Notes: generated by a model not told the origin, from the sequence alone. 43,252 bases of DNA from Phycisphaerales bacterium (GCA_029260375.1 JAJDDI010000023.1:1-43252), one strand, 5' to 3'. Positions 15,544-24,960 are shown, numbered from the stretch's first letter. Translations and numbers: made by a program.

Positions 15544-16749
15544 TCAGGGTGACGCCGCCTGTTCTTTGGCGAAGCGGAGAATCGATCCGAGCACACGCTC
15601 AGGGTCCGTTGAGCGGATGTCGTCCATCCACTCCGGGACTGGTTCTCCCATCGACTCAAGCGTCTTGATCGAGTTCTCGACCAGATCATGAGCCATTCGC
15701 TCACGCCCAGCGAGGATGAGCATGGAGATCCAGGATCGCTGCCGATCAGGGCTTGCCGCGATGAGCCTTGCGTGGAGGTCTAAGTCCTCGAACATCTCTG
15801 GTCGGTCACGTTTGGCCCAGATCAGTGTCTCTAGATACAGCTCGCGAAGACCGAATTGCTGTATTCGGGTCCGCCTGAGCAGCTCTTCTGCACGGTCGAG
15901 TTGCTCATGATGAATCAGGATTTCTGCGGCCGTTGTCTGGACGGCGTAGGAGTCCGGCTCCGTCCGAAGCGCCTCCTCGATCAGTTCGAGTGCGGTGTCC
16001 GGGTTGGTCTCAAGCAGTTGTGTGGCTCGATACACCAGAGAACGGGCGACCGTTCTCGGGCTGGACGCACCCGCGAACTCGTCGAGCGGGATCGGCTCAC
16101 GGACAGGGTCGTCCGGCAGGGCCGAATCGAGATCTGCGCTGATGACCCCGATTGAATGAAAATCGCTCGCAACGGCGATGCCCCGAAACACACCCGATTC
16201 GATGTCCACGAGTGGGCTGCCGCTCATGCCCAGGCTGAGCCCCTGCTTCACGTGGATCATCAGACCATACTCGGGACTCACACCCGTCCAGGTTACCAAG
16301 GACGGAGGCGGTGGCTGGAAGAGGTAACGCGAGGGGACAATGGTCAGCCGATCACCTGGGGCGGGAAGGAAATCCGAGAATGGCAGGATGTAATTGATCG
16401 CGCCGTCGAGGTGCAGCACGGCCAGATCCGCTCGTTCCGACCATCCTACGACGCCGATCACTTCACGGCGTGATCCATCAGCGAGCTGCACGCTCGCTCG
16501 CTGTACGCCCTCGAGCACATGCAACGCCGTCATGACACGGTTGTTCTCGAAAGCAACGCCACAGCCCTCGCCTATCGGGAGCCCAGTGTCGCCGAAGGTC
16601 TCGATCCGCACGACGGCGCGTTGAGCATCGATGGTGATTGGGTACGGTGGAGGCGACGGGTCACGGGACGCAAAGATGATCAGGCCCAGCGACGCGGCCA
16701 TCACGCAAAGCAGAATCGTCAGCAGTGCGAGCAGGCGAGCGCGGTTCAC
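15544..16749 (-). CDS. Membrane-anchored trypsin-like serine protease with helical-repeat C-terminus
   Basis: 401 residues. An N-terminal hydrophobic segment (LLALLTILLCVMAASLGLII) acts as signal anchor. The protease domain has the catalytic His in NRVMTALHVLEG, Asp in SERADLAVLHLDG and the nucleophile in SLGMSGSPLVDI, so the triad is complete. The second half (~235-390) contains TPR-like helical pairs such as DTALELIEEALRTEPDSYAV and LDRAEELLRRTRIQ. There is no PDZ domain, unlike DegP/HtrA. A periplasmic quality-control or signalling role is possible. The start is a GTG at 16749 with TACACT 6 bases upstream. Confidence 0.88.
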   Translation of the reverse strand: MNRARLLALLTILLCVMAASLGLIIFASRDPSPPPYPITIDAQRAVVRIETFGDTGLPIGEGCGVAFENNRVMTALHVLEGVQRASVQLADGSRREVIGVVGWSERADLAVLHLDGAINYILPFSDFLPAPGDRLTIVPSRYLFQPPPPSLVTWTGVSPEYGLMIHVKQGLSLGMSGSPLVDIESGVFRGIAVASDFHSIGVISADLDSALPDDPVREPIPLDEFAGASSPRTVARSLVYRATQLLETNPDTALELIEEALRTEPDSYAVQTTAAEILIHHEQLDRAEELLRRTRIQQFGLRELYLETLIWAKRDRPEMFEDLDLHARLIAASPDRQRSWISMLILAGRERMAHDLVENSIKTLESMGEPVPEWMDDIRSTDPERVLGSILRFAKEQAASP

Positions 16750-16755
16750 CAGGCG

Positions 16756-16761
16756 AGTGTA
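16756..16761 (-). promoter_or_regulatory. -10-like TACACT, leaderless-type GTG start
   Basis: TACACT on the minus strand, 6 bases before the GTG at 16749. Confidence 0.45.
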
Positions 16762-16787
16762 TCAGGAGCCATGCGACCGCCGAACAA

Positions 16788-18869
16788 CTACGCCGGGCTT
16801 GGCAGCGTTCCCGGCGGCAGCTCGGGCTCCTCGTCGTTGCCCTTGATGGCGGGGGGCGGGGGCGCGGGGCGGTCGGCGGCAAGCAGGTCAGCGACGCTGG
16901 GCTTGCTGAGCATCTCGCCGCGGATGAGGGCGTGCACGTCGTCGGCGCTGAGCGTCTCGTGCTTGAGCAGGGCGTCGGCGACGGCGACGACGCGGTCCCA
17001 GTGCTCGGTGAGCATGCTGACGGCGTCGGTGTACGCCTCGTCCACCAGGCGGCGGACCTCCTGGTCGATGAGCTCGGCGGTCTGGTCGGAGTACTCGCGC
17101 TCGGGCACGTACATGTCGCGCGAGTCGGCGCCGGCGTAGCGGATGAAGCCGAGCTTCTCGCTCATGCCCCACTCAAGGATCATGGTGCGCGCCAGGTTGG
17201 TGACCTGGGCGATGTCCTGCGAGGCGCCCGAGGAGACGTCCTCCATGGCCTTCTGCTCGGCGATGCGCCCGCCGCAGAGGACGCGCATGGTGGCGTTGAG
17301 CCACTTGAGGCTGAAGCCCATGCGGTCCTTCTCGGGGAGGGAGAAGGTGGCGCCGCCGGCGTCGCCGCGGGGGATGATCGTGACCTTGTGGAGAGGGTCT
17401 GAGTCCTTGAGCAGGGACTGGAGGACGGCGTGCCCGGCCTCGTGGTAGGCGACGAGCTTGTTCTCGTCCTTCTCGCGCACGCGGCTCCGTCGGGCGCGTC
17501 CGAACTTGACCTTGTCGCGGGCCTCTTCGAAGTCCTCGTGCTCGATGAAGTCCTTGTTGTGCATGGTCGCGGCGATGGCGGCCTCGTTGATGATGGCGGC
17601 CAGGTCGGCGCCGGAGAACATGGGCGTGCCGCGGGCGACCGTTTCCAGGTTGACGTTGGGGCCGAGCTTCACCTTGGCGGCGTGGACCTTGAGGATCTCC
17701 AGGCGCCCCTTGACGTCGGGGAGGGTGACGCCGATCTGGCGGTCGAATCGGCCCGGACGGATGAGGGCGGGGTCGAGGACGTCGGGGCGGTTGGTGGCGG
17801 CGACGACGATGACGCCGTCGGCGGCGGCGAAGCCGTCCATCTCGACGAGGATGGCGTTGAGGGTCTGCTCGCGCTCGTCGTGCCCGCCGGAGGAGAAGCC
17901 CCCGCCGCGCCGGCGCCCGACGGCGTCAACCTCGTCGAGGAAGATGATGCAGGGCGCCGAGTCCTTGGCCTGCTTGAAGAGGTCGCGGACGCGTGAGGCG
18001 CCGACGCCGACAAACATCTCGACGAAGTCGGAGCCGGAGATGCTAAAGAACGGGACGTCGGCCTCGCCGGCGATGGCCTTGGCGAGCAGCGTCTTGCCGC
18101 AGCCGGGGGGCCCGGTGAGCAGCACGCCGCGCGGGATGCGCCCGCCGAGCCTCGTGAACTTCTTGGGGTTCTTGAGGAACTCGATGATCTCGGTGACCTC
18201 GTCCTTGGCCTCTTCGATGCCGGCGACGTCCTTGAAGGTGACGCCGGTCATCTCCTTGCTCATGGTGCGGTGCTTGGACTTGCCGAAGTTGCCGAGCATG
18301 CCGGCGCCGCCGCCGGCGTTGCGCAGGCCCCGGGAGATGAAGAACCAGAAGACGAAGATGATGAGGATGACGGGGCCGAAGAAGAGGAGGAACTGGGTCA
18401 GGCCCGACGGCGGCACGGAGCGATAGTTGCCACCCGTGAGCTCATCGACCTTCGCGGCGATGATCTCCCGGTCGGCCGAGTTGAAGGGGATACGGACGGT
18501 CTCGGGATTGGGCGAGACATCGGGCTGGCTGAGCTTGGCGGTCAGCACGGTGTCGCGCAGCTCGACGCTGTCTTTGACGATGTCGTCGTTCTGGTAGTGC
18601 GTGGCGAACTCGGCGATGGTGATTTTCTCGCCGCCGGAGGCGCTGGAGAAGAACATCACGAGCATGACGCCCAGGATGAGGATCAGGACGAAGCCGAACA
18701 GGCCGCGGCTGGGGCCCGCGCCCGGGGCGCTCTTGTCGCCGGGTTTCTTGCCCTCGGGGGGGGTCTTGCCGCCCTTGGCGGGGGGGGGCTCGTCGGCGGC
18801 CGCGCGGATCGGGTCGATCTGGGCGGTGTCGTGGTTGTTGTGGCCCTGACGGGCTTCAGATGGCGTCAT
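16788..18869 (-). CDS. ftsH: ATP-dependent zinc metalloprotease FtsH
   Basis: 693 residues, with the full FtsH layout. A Pro/Lys-rich cytoplasmic start of ~55 residues is followed by transmembrane helix 1 ([19 protein letters not shown]), a periplasmic segment to ~155 and helix 2 ([20 protein letters not shown]). The AAA domain has Walker A GPPGCGKT near 250, Walker [12 protein letters not shown] and the arginine-finger region [20 protein letters not shown]. The peptidase domain carries HEAGH near 476. FtsH degrades membrane and short-lived regulatory proteins. The N-terminal extension is longer than in E. coli. GAGG lies about 10 bases before the ATG at 18869. Confidence 0.97.
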   Translation of the reverse strand: MTPSEARQGHNNHDTAQIDPIRAAADEPPPAKGGKTPPEGKKPGDKSAPGAGPSRGLFGFVLILILGVMLVMFFSSASGGEKITIAEFATHYQNDDIVKDSVELRDTVLTAKLSQPDVSPNPETVRIPFNSADREIIAAKVDELTGGNYRSVPPSGLTQFLLFFGPVILIIFVFWFFISRGLRNAGGGAGMLGNFGKSKHRTMSKEMTGVTFKDVAGIEEAKDEVTEIIEFLKNPKKFTRLGGRIPRGVLLTGPPGCGKTLLAKAIAGEADVPFFSISGSDFVEMFVGVGASRVRDLFKQAKDSAPCIIFLDEVDAVGRRRGGGFSSGGHDEREQTLNAILVEMDGFAAADGVIVVAATNRPDVLDPALIRPGRFDRQIGVTLPDVKGRLEILKVHAAKVKLGPNVNLETVARGTPMFSGADLAAIINEAAIAATMHNKDFIEHEDFEEARDKVKFGRARRSRVREKDENKLVAYHEAGHAVLQSLLKDSDPLHKVTIIPRGDAGGATFSLPEKDRMGFSLKWLNATMRVLCGGRIAEQKAMEDVSSGASQDIAQVTNLARTMILEWGMSEKLGFIRYAGADSRDMYVPEREYSDQTAELIDQEVRRLVDEAYTDAVSMLTEHWDRVVAVADALLKHETLSADDVHALIRGEMLSKPSVADLLAADRPAPPPPAIKGNDEEPELPPGTLPSPA

Positions 18870-19136
18870 GCGTTGCGCGCCTCGCGTGGGGTTCCGTGTC
18901 CGTACGGTTCACCCGAGGGTGGAGTTCATTCCTGTCGGTTCCATCGATCCGGGGCGCTGTGGCCCTGAAACGCTAGGGGTCCGACAGCTGAACTTCGAGG
19001 CTTCCCCCCGCAGCGGATACGGAACAGGCGATCTGGGCTCAGGACCGAGAAAGCTCGGCGCGGAATGGGTCCACGAGATCGCCGATGGCCCCCGGGCTCT
19101 CGATCGAGGCCGCACACACCGCTCGCTCCAGCCAGA

Positions 19137-20459
19137 TCAGGGGCAGCCCGCGCCGAAGGCCGCGAGATACGCGACGACATCCGAGAAGTCGAACGAGCCG
19201 ATCGGTGGCGCCAGATCGGCGGACGGGTCCTGCGAGCCGAACGCGATCAGGAACGCGCCCACATCGGAGAAATCCAGCTGGCCGAAGGGCGGCGCGAGAT
19301 CGGCGACTCCGCACCCGGGTGAACTTGGAACGGTCGTCAAGACCGAGAGCGTCCCCGGAGAGCCCGGGCGGAAGAGCTCGATCGTGACGGCGCCGGTCGT
19401 CGGCGGCTGATCGGAGACAAAGCCGAAGTTGTAGAGCGTGCCCCAGCGCAGCGCGTTGGCGTTCTCGTTGATCGCGAACGGCTCGGTCCGCCACGCGACG
19501 CTGGCGGCGCCGAGATCGACGCCCCAATCCGCCGTCGAGTACGGCTCGCCCGAGTGGGAATCGACATCGTGGAACAACACGTCGGAGACGACCGCTCCGG
19601 GGATCGGCACGCTGAACCCCGCGGCGCTTCGGTGTGAGGTCTGGTTGTGCAGCGCGTACTCGTACCTCCAGGTGGAGACCCCGATCTGGAAAACCCGAGC
19701 GCCCAGGTTGAAGCGTCCCTCGCCGGGAACATCGACCGCAACGAGCAGCACCGCCGGATCAAACTCCGCCCATGCGTGGATCGCGGCCTGCTCGCGCCTC
19801 GTCGCTCCGATCGGCGTGGCGTCGAACGTCGCCTGGTCGATCGCCGCCTCCCGCCACGACGCGTTGTTGTTCTGGTTCCCCGCGGCGGCGTCGTCGGGCG
19901 TAACGTATTGCGCCTCGACGATGTAGCGGGTGAACGGCTCGGCGAGATCCTCTTCCCGAACCTGGAGACGCCCCGTGAGCGTCGTCGCGTTCCCGGCCGA
20001 ATCGAACGGCCAGCCGAACTCGCCCGTCCACGCGTTCACATCCGAACGCGGTCCAAGATTGAACTGACTCCCGTTGAGCCCCGCGGAGTACGGGTCCGAG
20101 CACCCCACCCCCAGCAGCGAGCCCGTGCCGGGGTTCTGGCACGTTCCGCACAGACTCCCGGCGAGCGCCTGGAACCCGTGCTTGAGCCAGCTCTGCCCGA
20201 TCTGCTCGATGCGCCCGCCCTTGAGGCGGTACATGTTCTGGGCGATGACCGGGTGCTCGTTGGAGAACTGAATCCACAGCAGCGGCTCATCGCCGATGTT
20301 GCAAGAGTCCGTGCCCACGGCGTACGCATGGACCCCGTCGAGCGAGCCATAATGCATCATGTCGGGCAGGCCCCCAACAATGACATCCGGCCCCACGGGA
20401 CCGCCCAGCGCAGGACCGCCCAGCATGAGCGCGACAACAAAGACACCGGTCCTGGGCAT
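19137..20459 (-). CDS. Secreted protein of unknown function with GC-type dockerin tail
   Basis: 440 residues from the ATG at 20459, where AGAGG lies 7 bases upstream; an in-frame ATG at 20501 is less likely. The signal peptide is MPRTGVFVVALMLGGPALGG. The mature part is rich in Gly, Asn and aromatic residues, with CNIGDEPLLWIQFSNEHPVI and a CGTCQNPGTGSLLGVGCSDP cysteine block. No enzyme family is recognised. The ~50-residue C-terminus holds two dockerin repeats, LDFSDVGAFLIAFGS and FDFSDVVAYLAAFGAGCP, so the protein is probably displayed at the cell surface. The 267-bp gap to ftsH shows no feature. Confidence 0.85.
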   Translation of the reverse strand: MPRTGVFVVALMLGGPALGGPVGPDVIVGGLPDMMHYGSLDGVHAYAVGTDSCNIGDEPLLWIQFSNEHPVIAQNMYRLKGGRIEQIGQSWLKHGFQALAGSLCGTCQNPGTGSLLGVGCSDPYSAGLNGSQFNLGPRSDVNAWTGEFGWPFDSAGNATTLTGRLQVREEDLAEPFTRYIVEAQYVTPDDAAAGNQNNNASWREAAIDQATFDATPIGATRREQAAIHAWAEFDPAVLLVAVDVPGEGRFNLGARVFQIGVSTWRYEYALHNQTSHRSAAGFSVPIPGAVVSDVLFHDVDSHSGEPYSTADWGVDLGAASVAWRTEPFAINENANALRWGTLYNFGFVSDQPPTTGAVTIELFRPGSPGTLSVLTTVPSSPGCGVADLAPPFGQLDFSDVGAFLIAFGSQDPSADLAPPIGSFDFSDVVAYLAAFGAGCP

Positions 20460-20576
20460 GATGACCTCTCTCGGGAGATGCGACGGATCCCCGACCTTCA
20501 AGGAATGTGCGCCGATTCACGCCCACGGTACCCGCAACCAAGGGGGTCGATCAACGCCTTTGATGGGCTCCGGACG

Positions 20577-21107
20577 CTACCAGTCGGCCCGCAGCTCGGC
20601 GACGATGTCCCGGGCCAGCTCGCGGATGGCCTGGCGCTGGGCGATCTCGCGACGCTCGCCCGTGCCCCGTGCGGGGGCGTAGGCGCCTGTCGCGCTGAAC
20701 GAGCGGCGCGAGACGAGCACCTCGCCCGAGCGGTTGTCCCGCCAGGTGAAGTCCACACTGAGCGTCAGCGCGTTTTCCTGGACGAGCCCGACGCCGGGCG
20801 TCGTGGAGAGGTTGGTGACGGACTCGGAGGCGAGCACGCCGTCGAGCGTGGTGTCCGCCCGGTCGGGCGCGACGACGACCCAGGGGGTGGAGCGCTGGAT
20901 CTCGGAGATGATGGCCTCGGTCAGGTCGAACTCGACGCCGGTGGCGAAGGTGGTGTTGTCGAACATGGGCACCGCGATGGAGCGGACGTCGTCCGAGTGG
21001 GTCCAGCTGAACGCGTAGCCCTCGCCCGGGTTGGACGCGCAGCCGATCGCCAGCACGCCCACCAGGGCGAGCAGCGCCGTCCCGATGCTCCGCAGCGCTG
21101 CGATCAC
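20577..21107 (-). CDS. lptE: LptE-like LPS-assembly lipoprotein
   Basis: 176 residues. The N-terminus MIAALRSIGTALLALVGVLA runs into the lipobox LAIGC, with lipidation predicted at the Cys near 23. The mature domain is a mixed alpha-beta fold with DVRSIAVPMFDNTTFATGVE, which recalls the LptE opening strand, and EFDLTEAIISEIQRSTPWVV. LptE plugs the LptD barrel that delivers lipopolysaccharide to the outer membrane. The family is divergent, so the name rests on lipobox, length, motif and context. Its start overlaps the stop of the bamD-like gene in an ATGA, indicating coupled translation. Confidence 0.8.
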   Translation of the reverse strand: MIAALRSIGTALLALVGVLAIGCASNPGEGYAFSWTHSDDVRSIAVPMFDNTTFATGVEFDLTEAIISEIQRSTPWVVVAPDRADTTLDGVLASESVTNLSTTPGVGLVQENALTLSVDFTWRDNRSGEVLVSRRSFSATGAYAPARGTGERREIAQRQAIRELARDIVAELRADW

Positions 21108-22276
21108 GGCAGTTCCTCGATCGGGATGACGTCGGGTGAGCCGGTGTCGGTGGGCGCGTCCTCCGGCTCGGGGGTTGGCTCGGGGGTTGGCTCGGGGGTT
21201 GGCTCGGGGAGGGGATCGGGCGTTGGGACGGACGCGGCGACGGGCTCGGCGCGGGGGGCCGGGCTGGTGTCGGCGCGGGGGGGCGGCGCCAGCTCGTCCT
21301 CGGGGGGGTCCATCCAGCCCTGGTCGATCATCAGGTCGATCGCGTCGCGGGCGGCGGCGCTGGTGGGGTGACGCTTGAGCAGGCGCCTGAGCGTGAACTT
21401 GGCGCTGGCCTCGTCGCCCTGCGAGAGGTACCAGTTGGCGGTGGTGAGCAGCTGCTGGGCGGCGGACTCGTCGATGCGGACGAGCATGCCGGCGGTGATG
21501 CCCTCGCGCTGGGCCGTGCCGGGGCGGCGGCGGATGAAGTCCTCGATGAGCAGGCGCGCCTCGACCAGGCCGGCCGAGTCGTACTTGGGCCCCTTGAAGC
21601 GGCTGACGTTGGCCTTGATCTGGCGGAGCTCGGCGTACTCGCGGTGCTCCGAGTCGGGGTAGTTGGCGACGAAGATCTCGTACATCTCGCTGGCGAGCTT
21701 CATCTCGCGCCGCCGGTAGTAGTGGTCCGCCAGGTCCAGGGCGGCCTTCTCGCTCAGCAGCGAGCCGGGCGAACGCTCCTGCACGCGGATGAGCAGCTCC
21801 TCTCCGGTCGGGCGGGCGCCCTCGATGCGCATGCCCAGAAACTTGCGCCGGAGCCCGTTGATGTAGCGGACGCCGATTTCGTACTCGCGCTGCACGGCCT
21901 TGGGGAACGAGTCGCTGGCGGAGAAGTCGCGGATGACCGTCTCGTAGTCGAACAGGGCCTTGTACTCGTCGTCGTTGGCGACGCGGGCGTCGCCGCGGAG
22001 CAGGTACGCCTCGGCCAGGTACGGGTTCTGCGACCGCTTGTTGGCCTCGAGCCAGGGGCTCAGGATCTTGAGCGCCTTGCCCGGCTTCTCCGCGGCCAGG
22101 TGTCGGCGGGCCTGGGCCATGGTCCAGGCGTCGGTCCCGGGCTCGGGGGCCTGGGTCTGGACCCAGCCGGTGTCGTCGTCGAGCTGGAACTCGTTGGACT
22201 GGGCGTGAGCGGGGGCGGTGATCGCCAGGAGCGCGAGCGCGGTCACGCCGAGTCGGTGTGTGGTGTGGTGGGTCAT
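21104..22276 (-). CDS. BamD-like outer-membrane assembly TPR protein
   Basis: 390 residues. The signal peptide is HRLGVTALALLAITAPAHAQ. A TPR/Sel1-type helical array follows to about residue 310, with AWTMAQARRHLAAEKPGKAL, LAEAYLLRGDARVANDDEYK and SEMYEIFVANYPDSEHREYA. The last resembles BamD, which is normally ~245 residues and lipidated. Here no lipobox Cys is evident and a Pro/Glu-rich tail of ~80 residues is added. A 12-base tandem repeat (21165-21209) encodes its EPTP repeats. The gene is coupled to lptE. TATTCT lies 8 bases before the ATG at 22276. A different TPR role remains possible. Confidence 0.75.
   Translation of the reverse strand: MTHHTTHRLGVTALALLAITAPAHAQSNEFQLDDDTGWVQTQAPEPGTDAWTMAQARRHLAAEKPGKALKILSPWLEANKRSQNPYLAEAYLLRGDARVANDDEYKALFDYETVIRDFSASDSFPKAVQREYEIGVRYINGLRRKFLGMRIEGARPTGEELLIRVQERSPGSLLSEKAALDLADHYYRRREMKLASEMYEIFVANYPDSEHREYAELRQIKANVSRFKGPKYDSAGLVEARLLIEDFIRRRPGTAQREGITAGMLVRIDESAAQQLLTTANWYLSQGDEASAKFTLRRLLKRHPTSAAARDAIDLMIDQGWMDPPEDELAPPPRADTSPAPRAEPVAASVPTPDPLPEPTPEPTPEPTPEPEDAPTDTGSPDVIPIEELP
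21165..21209. repeat. 12-bp tandem repeat, 3.7 units
   Basis: The unit GGCTCGGGGGTT repeats head to tail at 21165, 21177, 21189 and, in part, 21201. It encodes an EPTP repeat in the Pro-rich tail of the BamD-like protein and may vary in length between strains. Confidence 0.9.
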
Positions 22277-22284
22277 CGATGGAG

Positions 22285-22290
22285 AGAATA
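22285..22290 (-). promoter_or_regulatory. -10-like TATTCT of the bamD-lptE pair
   Basis: TATTCT on the minus strand, 8 bases before the ATG at 22276. Confidence 0.4.
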
Positions 22291-22378
22291 GCGGGCGGGC
22301 GGCCGCGCCGGTGGTGTCGGGAAGGCGCCGACCGTCCTGGCGGGCGATCGACGCGTGCGAGGCTGATGAAACGAGCGG

Positions 22379-23401
22379 CTAGCCGTTGTTCTTCGCGACG
22401 AGGGCGTCGTAGGTCCGCTTGACGTTCAGGCGGTGGAAGCCCCGGAGGATCGGAACGATCCCGCTCAGAGGCGAGCCCAACTCGGGCAGCCAGCGGTCGT
22501 CCAGGGGCACGCGTGCGAGCGTCTGCTCGAGCGTGTGACCCTCGCGGACCTGCTCGCGCACCTTGGTCAGGAGGTCGCCCAGGTAGGCCTGGTAGATCGC
22601 GAGCTGCTCGGCGCCGTCCGCGGGGACGCCGTGCCCGGGGATGATGGTCTTGACGTCCAGCTCGCTCGCGAAGGCGGTGATCGTCTTCAGGTAGGTTGCG
22701 GCGTCCGTCTCAAACATCGGCGGCACGCTGCCTGAGATGACGAGGTTGCCGGTCCAGGCGGTGCGCGTCGCCGGCTCGTAGACCACGGTGTCGCCCGGCG
22801 TGTTGCCAGGCCCGAAGTGGTACACCTCGACGACTCGCCCCCCCAGATTGATCGTCAGGTGATCTTCAAAGGTGATATCGGGCAGACGGAGCTCAACGCC
22901 CAGGAGCGCCTCGGTGTCGCCCGAGACGGTCTGGAGCATGAGCTGACGCTCGACCTCGTGGTTGGCCATGCCCGCGGCGGTCGCCTCGTGGGCGATGATT
23001 GTCGTCGAGGTGGGGAAGGCGATGTTGCCGAAGGTGTGGTCGCCGTGGTAGTTGGTGTTGACGAGGAAGGCGATCGGCTTGTCGGTCACGCGCCGGACGC
23101 TGTCGATGATCTGCTGCGCCATCTGCGGGTTGATGTGGGCATCCACGACGAGGACCGACTCGTCGCCCACGATGAAGCCCGCGTTGTCCGTCGGCGGCTT
23201 GTCCGAGAGCAGCGCGTACACGCCCTCGCCGAGCCGATGCGTGTGCAGCGTCACGCCCCCGGGGTGCAGCGGCGGCGGGAAGAAGCCCTCGGGGGCGTCG
23301 GCGAGCGGGTTGTGGGTGTGGGCGGGTCCCTGCGCAAGGGCCGGGGCAACGGAGCCGACGGCGAGTGCGAGCAGTGCGGCGATCGTGGTTCTGCGTGTCA
23401 T
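22379..23401 (-). CDS. Secreted MBL-fold (metallo-beta-lactamase-like) hydrolase
   Basis: 340 residues. A signal peptide (TTIAALLALAVGSVAPALAQ) leads to an MBL domain: GFIVGDESVLVVDAHINPQM, then PIAFLVNTNYHGDHTFGN, IIAHEATAAGM, VYHFGPGNTPGDTVVYEPAT and TIIPGHGVPADG. The metal motif reads N-Y-H-G-D-H, with Asn where most MBL enzymes have the first His. This resembles the Asn of subclass B2 lactamases, though the rest of the sequence is of the general periplasmic MBL type. The substrate is unknown. AAGGAG lies 6 bases before the ATG at 23401. A site matching the marR operator lies 27-39 bases upstream. Confidence 0.88.
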   Translation of the reverse strand: MTRRTTIAALLALAVGSVAPALAQGPAHTHNPLADAPEGFFPPPLHPGGVTLHTHRLGEGVYALLSDKPPTDNAGFIVGDESVLVVDAHINPQMAQQIIDSVRRVTDKPIAFLVNTNYHGDHTFGNIAFPTSTTIIAHEATAAGMANHEVERQLMLQTVSGDTEALLGVELRLPDITFEDHLTINLGGRVVEVYHFGPGNTPGDTVVYEPATRTAWTGNLVISGSVPPMFETDAATYLKTITAFASELDVKTIIPGHGVPADGAEQLAIYQAYLGDLLTKVREQVREGHTLEQTLARVPLDDRWLPELGSPLSGIVPILRGFHRLNVKRTYDALVAKNNG

Positions 23402-23428
23402 GGCGTTCTCCTTGGCTGGTCTTACTGG

Positions 23429-23440
23429 TGTATATGCAAC
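23429..23440. promoter_or_regulatory. Putative MarR operator upstream of the MBL gene
   Basis: TGTATATGCAAC differs at one position from TGTATATACAAC at the marR start (23964-23975). It lies 27-39 bases upstream of the MBL gene start, on the promoter side. Confidence 0.55.
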
Positions 23441-23510
23441 TGTTGGCGTGATGAAACGCCCGGGGCTCCGGGCACAGCGCCCGGGCCGGGGGGCGACGGT
23501 GAGGCCTTTG

Positions 23511-23963
23511 TTACGGCGGAGCCTGCCCCATGAGGGAGAACCCGGCGCTGACGATCCGTCCGGCGGCCTTCTGGCCGAGCAGTTCGACGGCCTGCTCCTG
23601 GGCGCTTGCCCACGCGGGCGCCGCCTTGTCGATGAGCTTGCGCCCTTCCCGCGTGATCTGGAGCGGCTGGGCCCGGGCGTCGGTCGCCTCGGCATCCTCG
23701 ATCCAGCCGCGCTCGATGAGGCGGTCGATCGAGCGGGAGAGCGTGGAGCGGTCGAGCCAGAGGATCCTGGAGACATCCGCCGCGGTCTTGGGGCCGACCC
23801 TGGCGAGCACGACCATGATCGACATCTGCGTGACGCGGAGACCCAGGGGCCTGAGCGCCTCGTCGTAGAGACCGGTGATCGCCCGGTCCAGCAGGCGGAC
23901 GCTGGTCGCGACGCAGTCCTGGGCGCAGTCGATCGGGTGGGGTTGGTCTGGCGGCCTCTTCAT
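23511..23963 (-). CDS. MarR family transcriptional regulator
   Basis: 150 residues, the usual MarR length. The winged helix-turn-helix reads LRVTQMSIMVVLARVGPKTA, then DVSRILWLDRSTLSRSIDRL, and the wing carries GWIEDAEATDARAQPLQIT. The Asp-x-Arg of the wing matches the family. The tail forms dimerisation helices. MarR proteins usually repress genes until a small ligand binds. The ATG at 23963 sits at the edge of a perfect palindrome, TTGTATATACAA, which also covers a -10-like TATATAC. Autorepression by blocking transcription start is therefore plausible. It is transcribed in the same direction as the MBL gene, with a second operator-like copy in between. Confidence 0.9.
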   Translation of the reverse strand: MKRPPDQPHPIDCAQDCVATSVRLLDRAITGLYDEALRPLGLRVTQMSIMVVLARVGPKTAADVSRILWLDRSTLSRSIDRLIERGWIEDAEATDARAQPLQITREGRKLIDKAAPAWASAQEQAVELLGQKAAGRIVSAGFSLMGQAPP

Positions 23964-23974
23964 TGTATATACAA
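23963..23974. promoter_or_regulatory. Putative MarR operator and promoter at the marR start
   Basis: A perfect 12-bp palindrome, TTGTATATACAA, overlaps the first base of the marR start codon. It lies in the 88-bp divergent gap shared with the LysR gene, so both could be controlled. Confidence 0.65.
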
Positions 23975-24051
23975 CAATACGGGCCGAGCGGCCATTGTTC
24001 CACCCCCAGCCAGAGTTTTCTGCTCCGCCCGCGTGTAGGCTGCCTGCCCCT

Positions 24052-24960
24052 ATGGAACTCACCCCCCTCCGCCAGTTCATCGCCATCTGTGAGCACGGGC
24101 ACATCACCCGGGCGGCGGAGGCTCTGGGCGTGACGCAGCCGGCGCTGAGCGCGATGCTCAAGAAGCTCGAGGGCGAGGTGGACGCCGAGCTGCTGCACCG
24201 GACGGGGCGGGGCGTGGAGCCCACGGACGCGGGTCGGGCCTTCCTGGAGCACGCGCGGGGGGCGGTGCGTCAGGCGGAGGACGCGGTGACGGCCGTGCGC
24301 GAGCTCGTCGGGCTCGAGCACGGGTCGATCCGGGTGGGCGGGGGCGCGACGGCGGTGGGCTACGTGCTGCCGCGGGTCATCTCGCGGGTGCACAAGGACC
24401 TGCCCGGGCTGCGGTTCCTGATCAAGGAGGGCGGCTCGGGGAGCGTGGCCCAGGGCGTGCTCGCCGGGGAGCACGATCTGGGCATCGTGACCGAGCCGGT
24501 GACGCTGCCCGGCTCGTCGGACCTGATGCGCGTCGCGACGATCGGCGATGAGCTGCGACTGATCGTGCCCAGGGGGCACGCGCTCGAGGGGCGGCGGAGC
24601 TTCCGCTGGAGGGACCTTGACGGCGAGCCGGTCGTGGCGTTCGAGGCGGGCAGCGCCGTGCGCACGCTCATCGACAGCGTCGCGGGCTCGCACGGGGTGG
24701 CGCTGGACGTGGTGATGGAGCTGCGGTCGATCGAGTCGATCGTCCAGATGGTCCGCGCCGAGATCGGCGTGGGCTTCGTGTCGCGGTTCGCGCTGGAGGC
24801 CAACCCGAAGATGGGCGCGGGGCTGCGGTGCGCCGACGCGAAGCTCACGCGCGAGCTGGCGGTGGTCCGGCGGCGGGATCGGATCCCCTCGCACGCGGCG
24901 GCGGCGTTCGAGCGGGCGCTGCTGGCCACGCTCCGCGAGAGGCCGGGGAAGAAACGATGA
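24052..24960 (+). CDS. LysR family transcriptional regulator
   Basis: 302 residues. The N-terminal winged helix-turn-helix is typical: LRQFIAICEHGHITRAAEAL, then GVTQPALSAMLKKLEGEVDA and LLHRTGRGVEPTDAGRAFLE. The effector domain, in two periplasmic-binding-protein-like lobes, begins near residue 90 with GSIRVGGGATAVGYVLPRVI. The overall pattern recalls LysR-type regulators of the OxyR/CysB branch, but the two redox cysteines of OxyR are not present. TAGGCT lies 10 bases before the ATG. It is divergent from marR and shares its intergenic region. The target genes are not evident, though a divergent neighbour is the usual one. Confidence 0.92.
   Translation: MELTPLRQFIAICEHGHITRAAEALGVTQPALSAMLKKLEGEVDAELLHRTGRGVEPTDAGRAFLEHARGAVRQAEDAVTAVRELVGLEHGSIRVGGGATAVGYVLPRVISRVHKDLPGLRFLIKEGGSGSVAQGVLAGEHDLGIVTEPVTLPGSSDLMRVATIGDELRLIVPRGHALEGRRSFRWRDLDGEPVVAFEAGSAVRTLIDSVAGSHGVALDVVMELRSIESIVQMVRAEIGVGFVSRFALEANPKMGAGLRCADAKLTRELAVVRRRDRIPSHAAAAFERALLATLRERPGKKR

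Noticed and set aside
18870..19136. A possible RNA gene between ftsH and the dockerin gene
   Set aside because: No tRNA-like cloverleaf, terminator or strong stem could be recognised.
21165..21209. A CRISPR-like short repeat
   Set aside because: The 12-base units are contiguous with no spacers and encode Pro-rich residues inside a gene.
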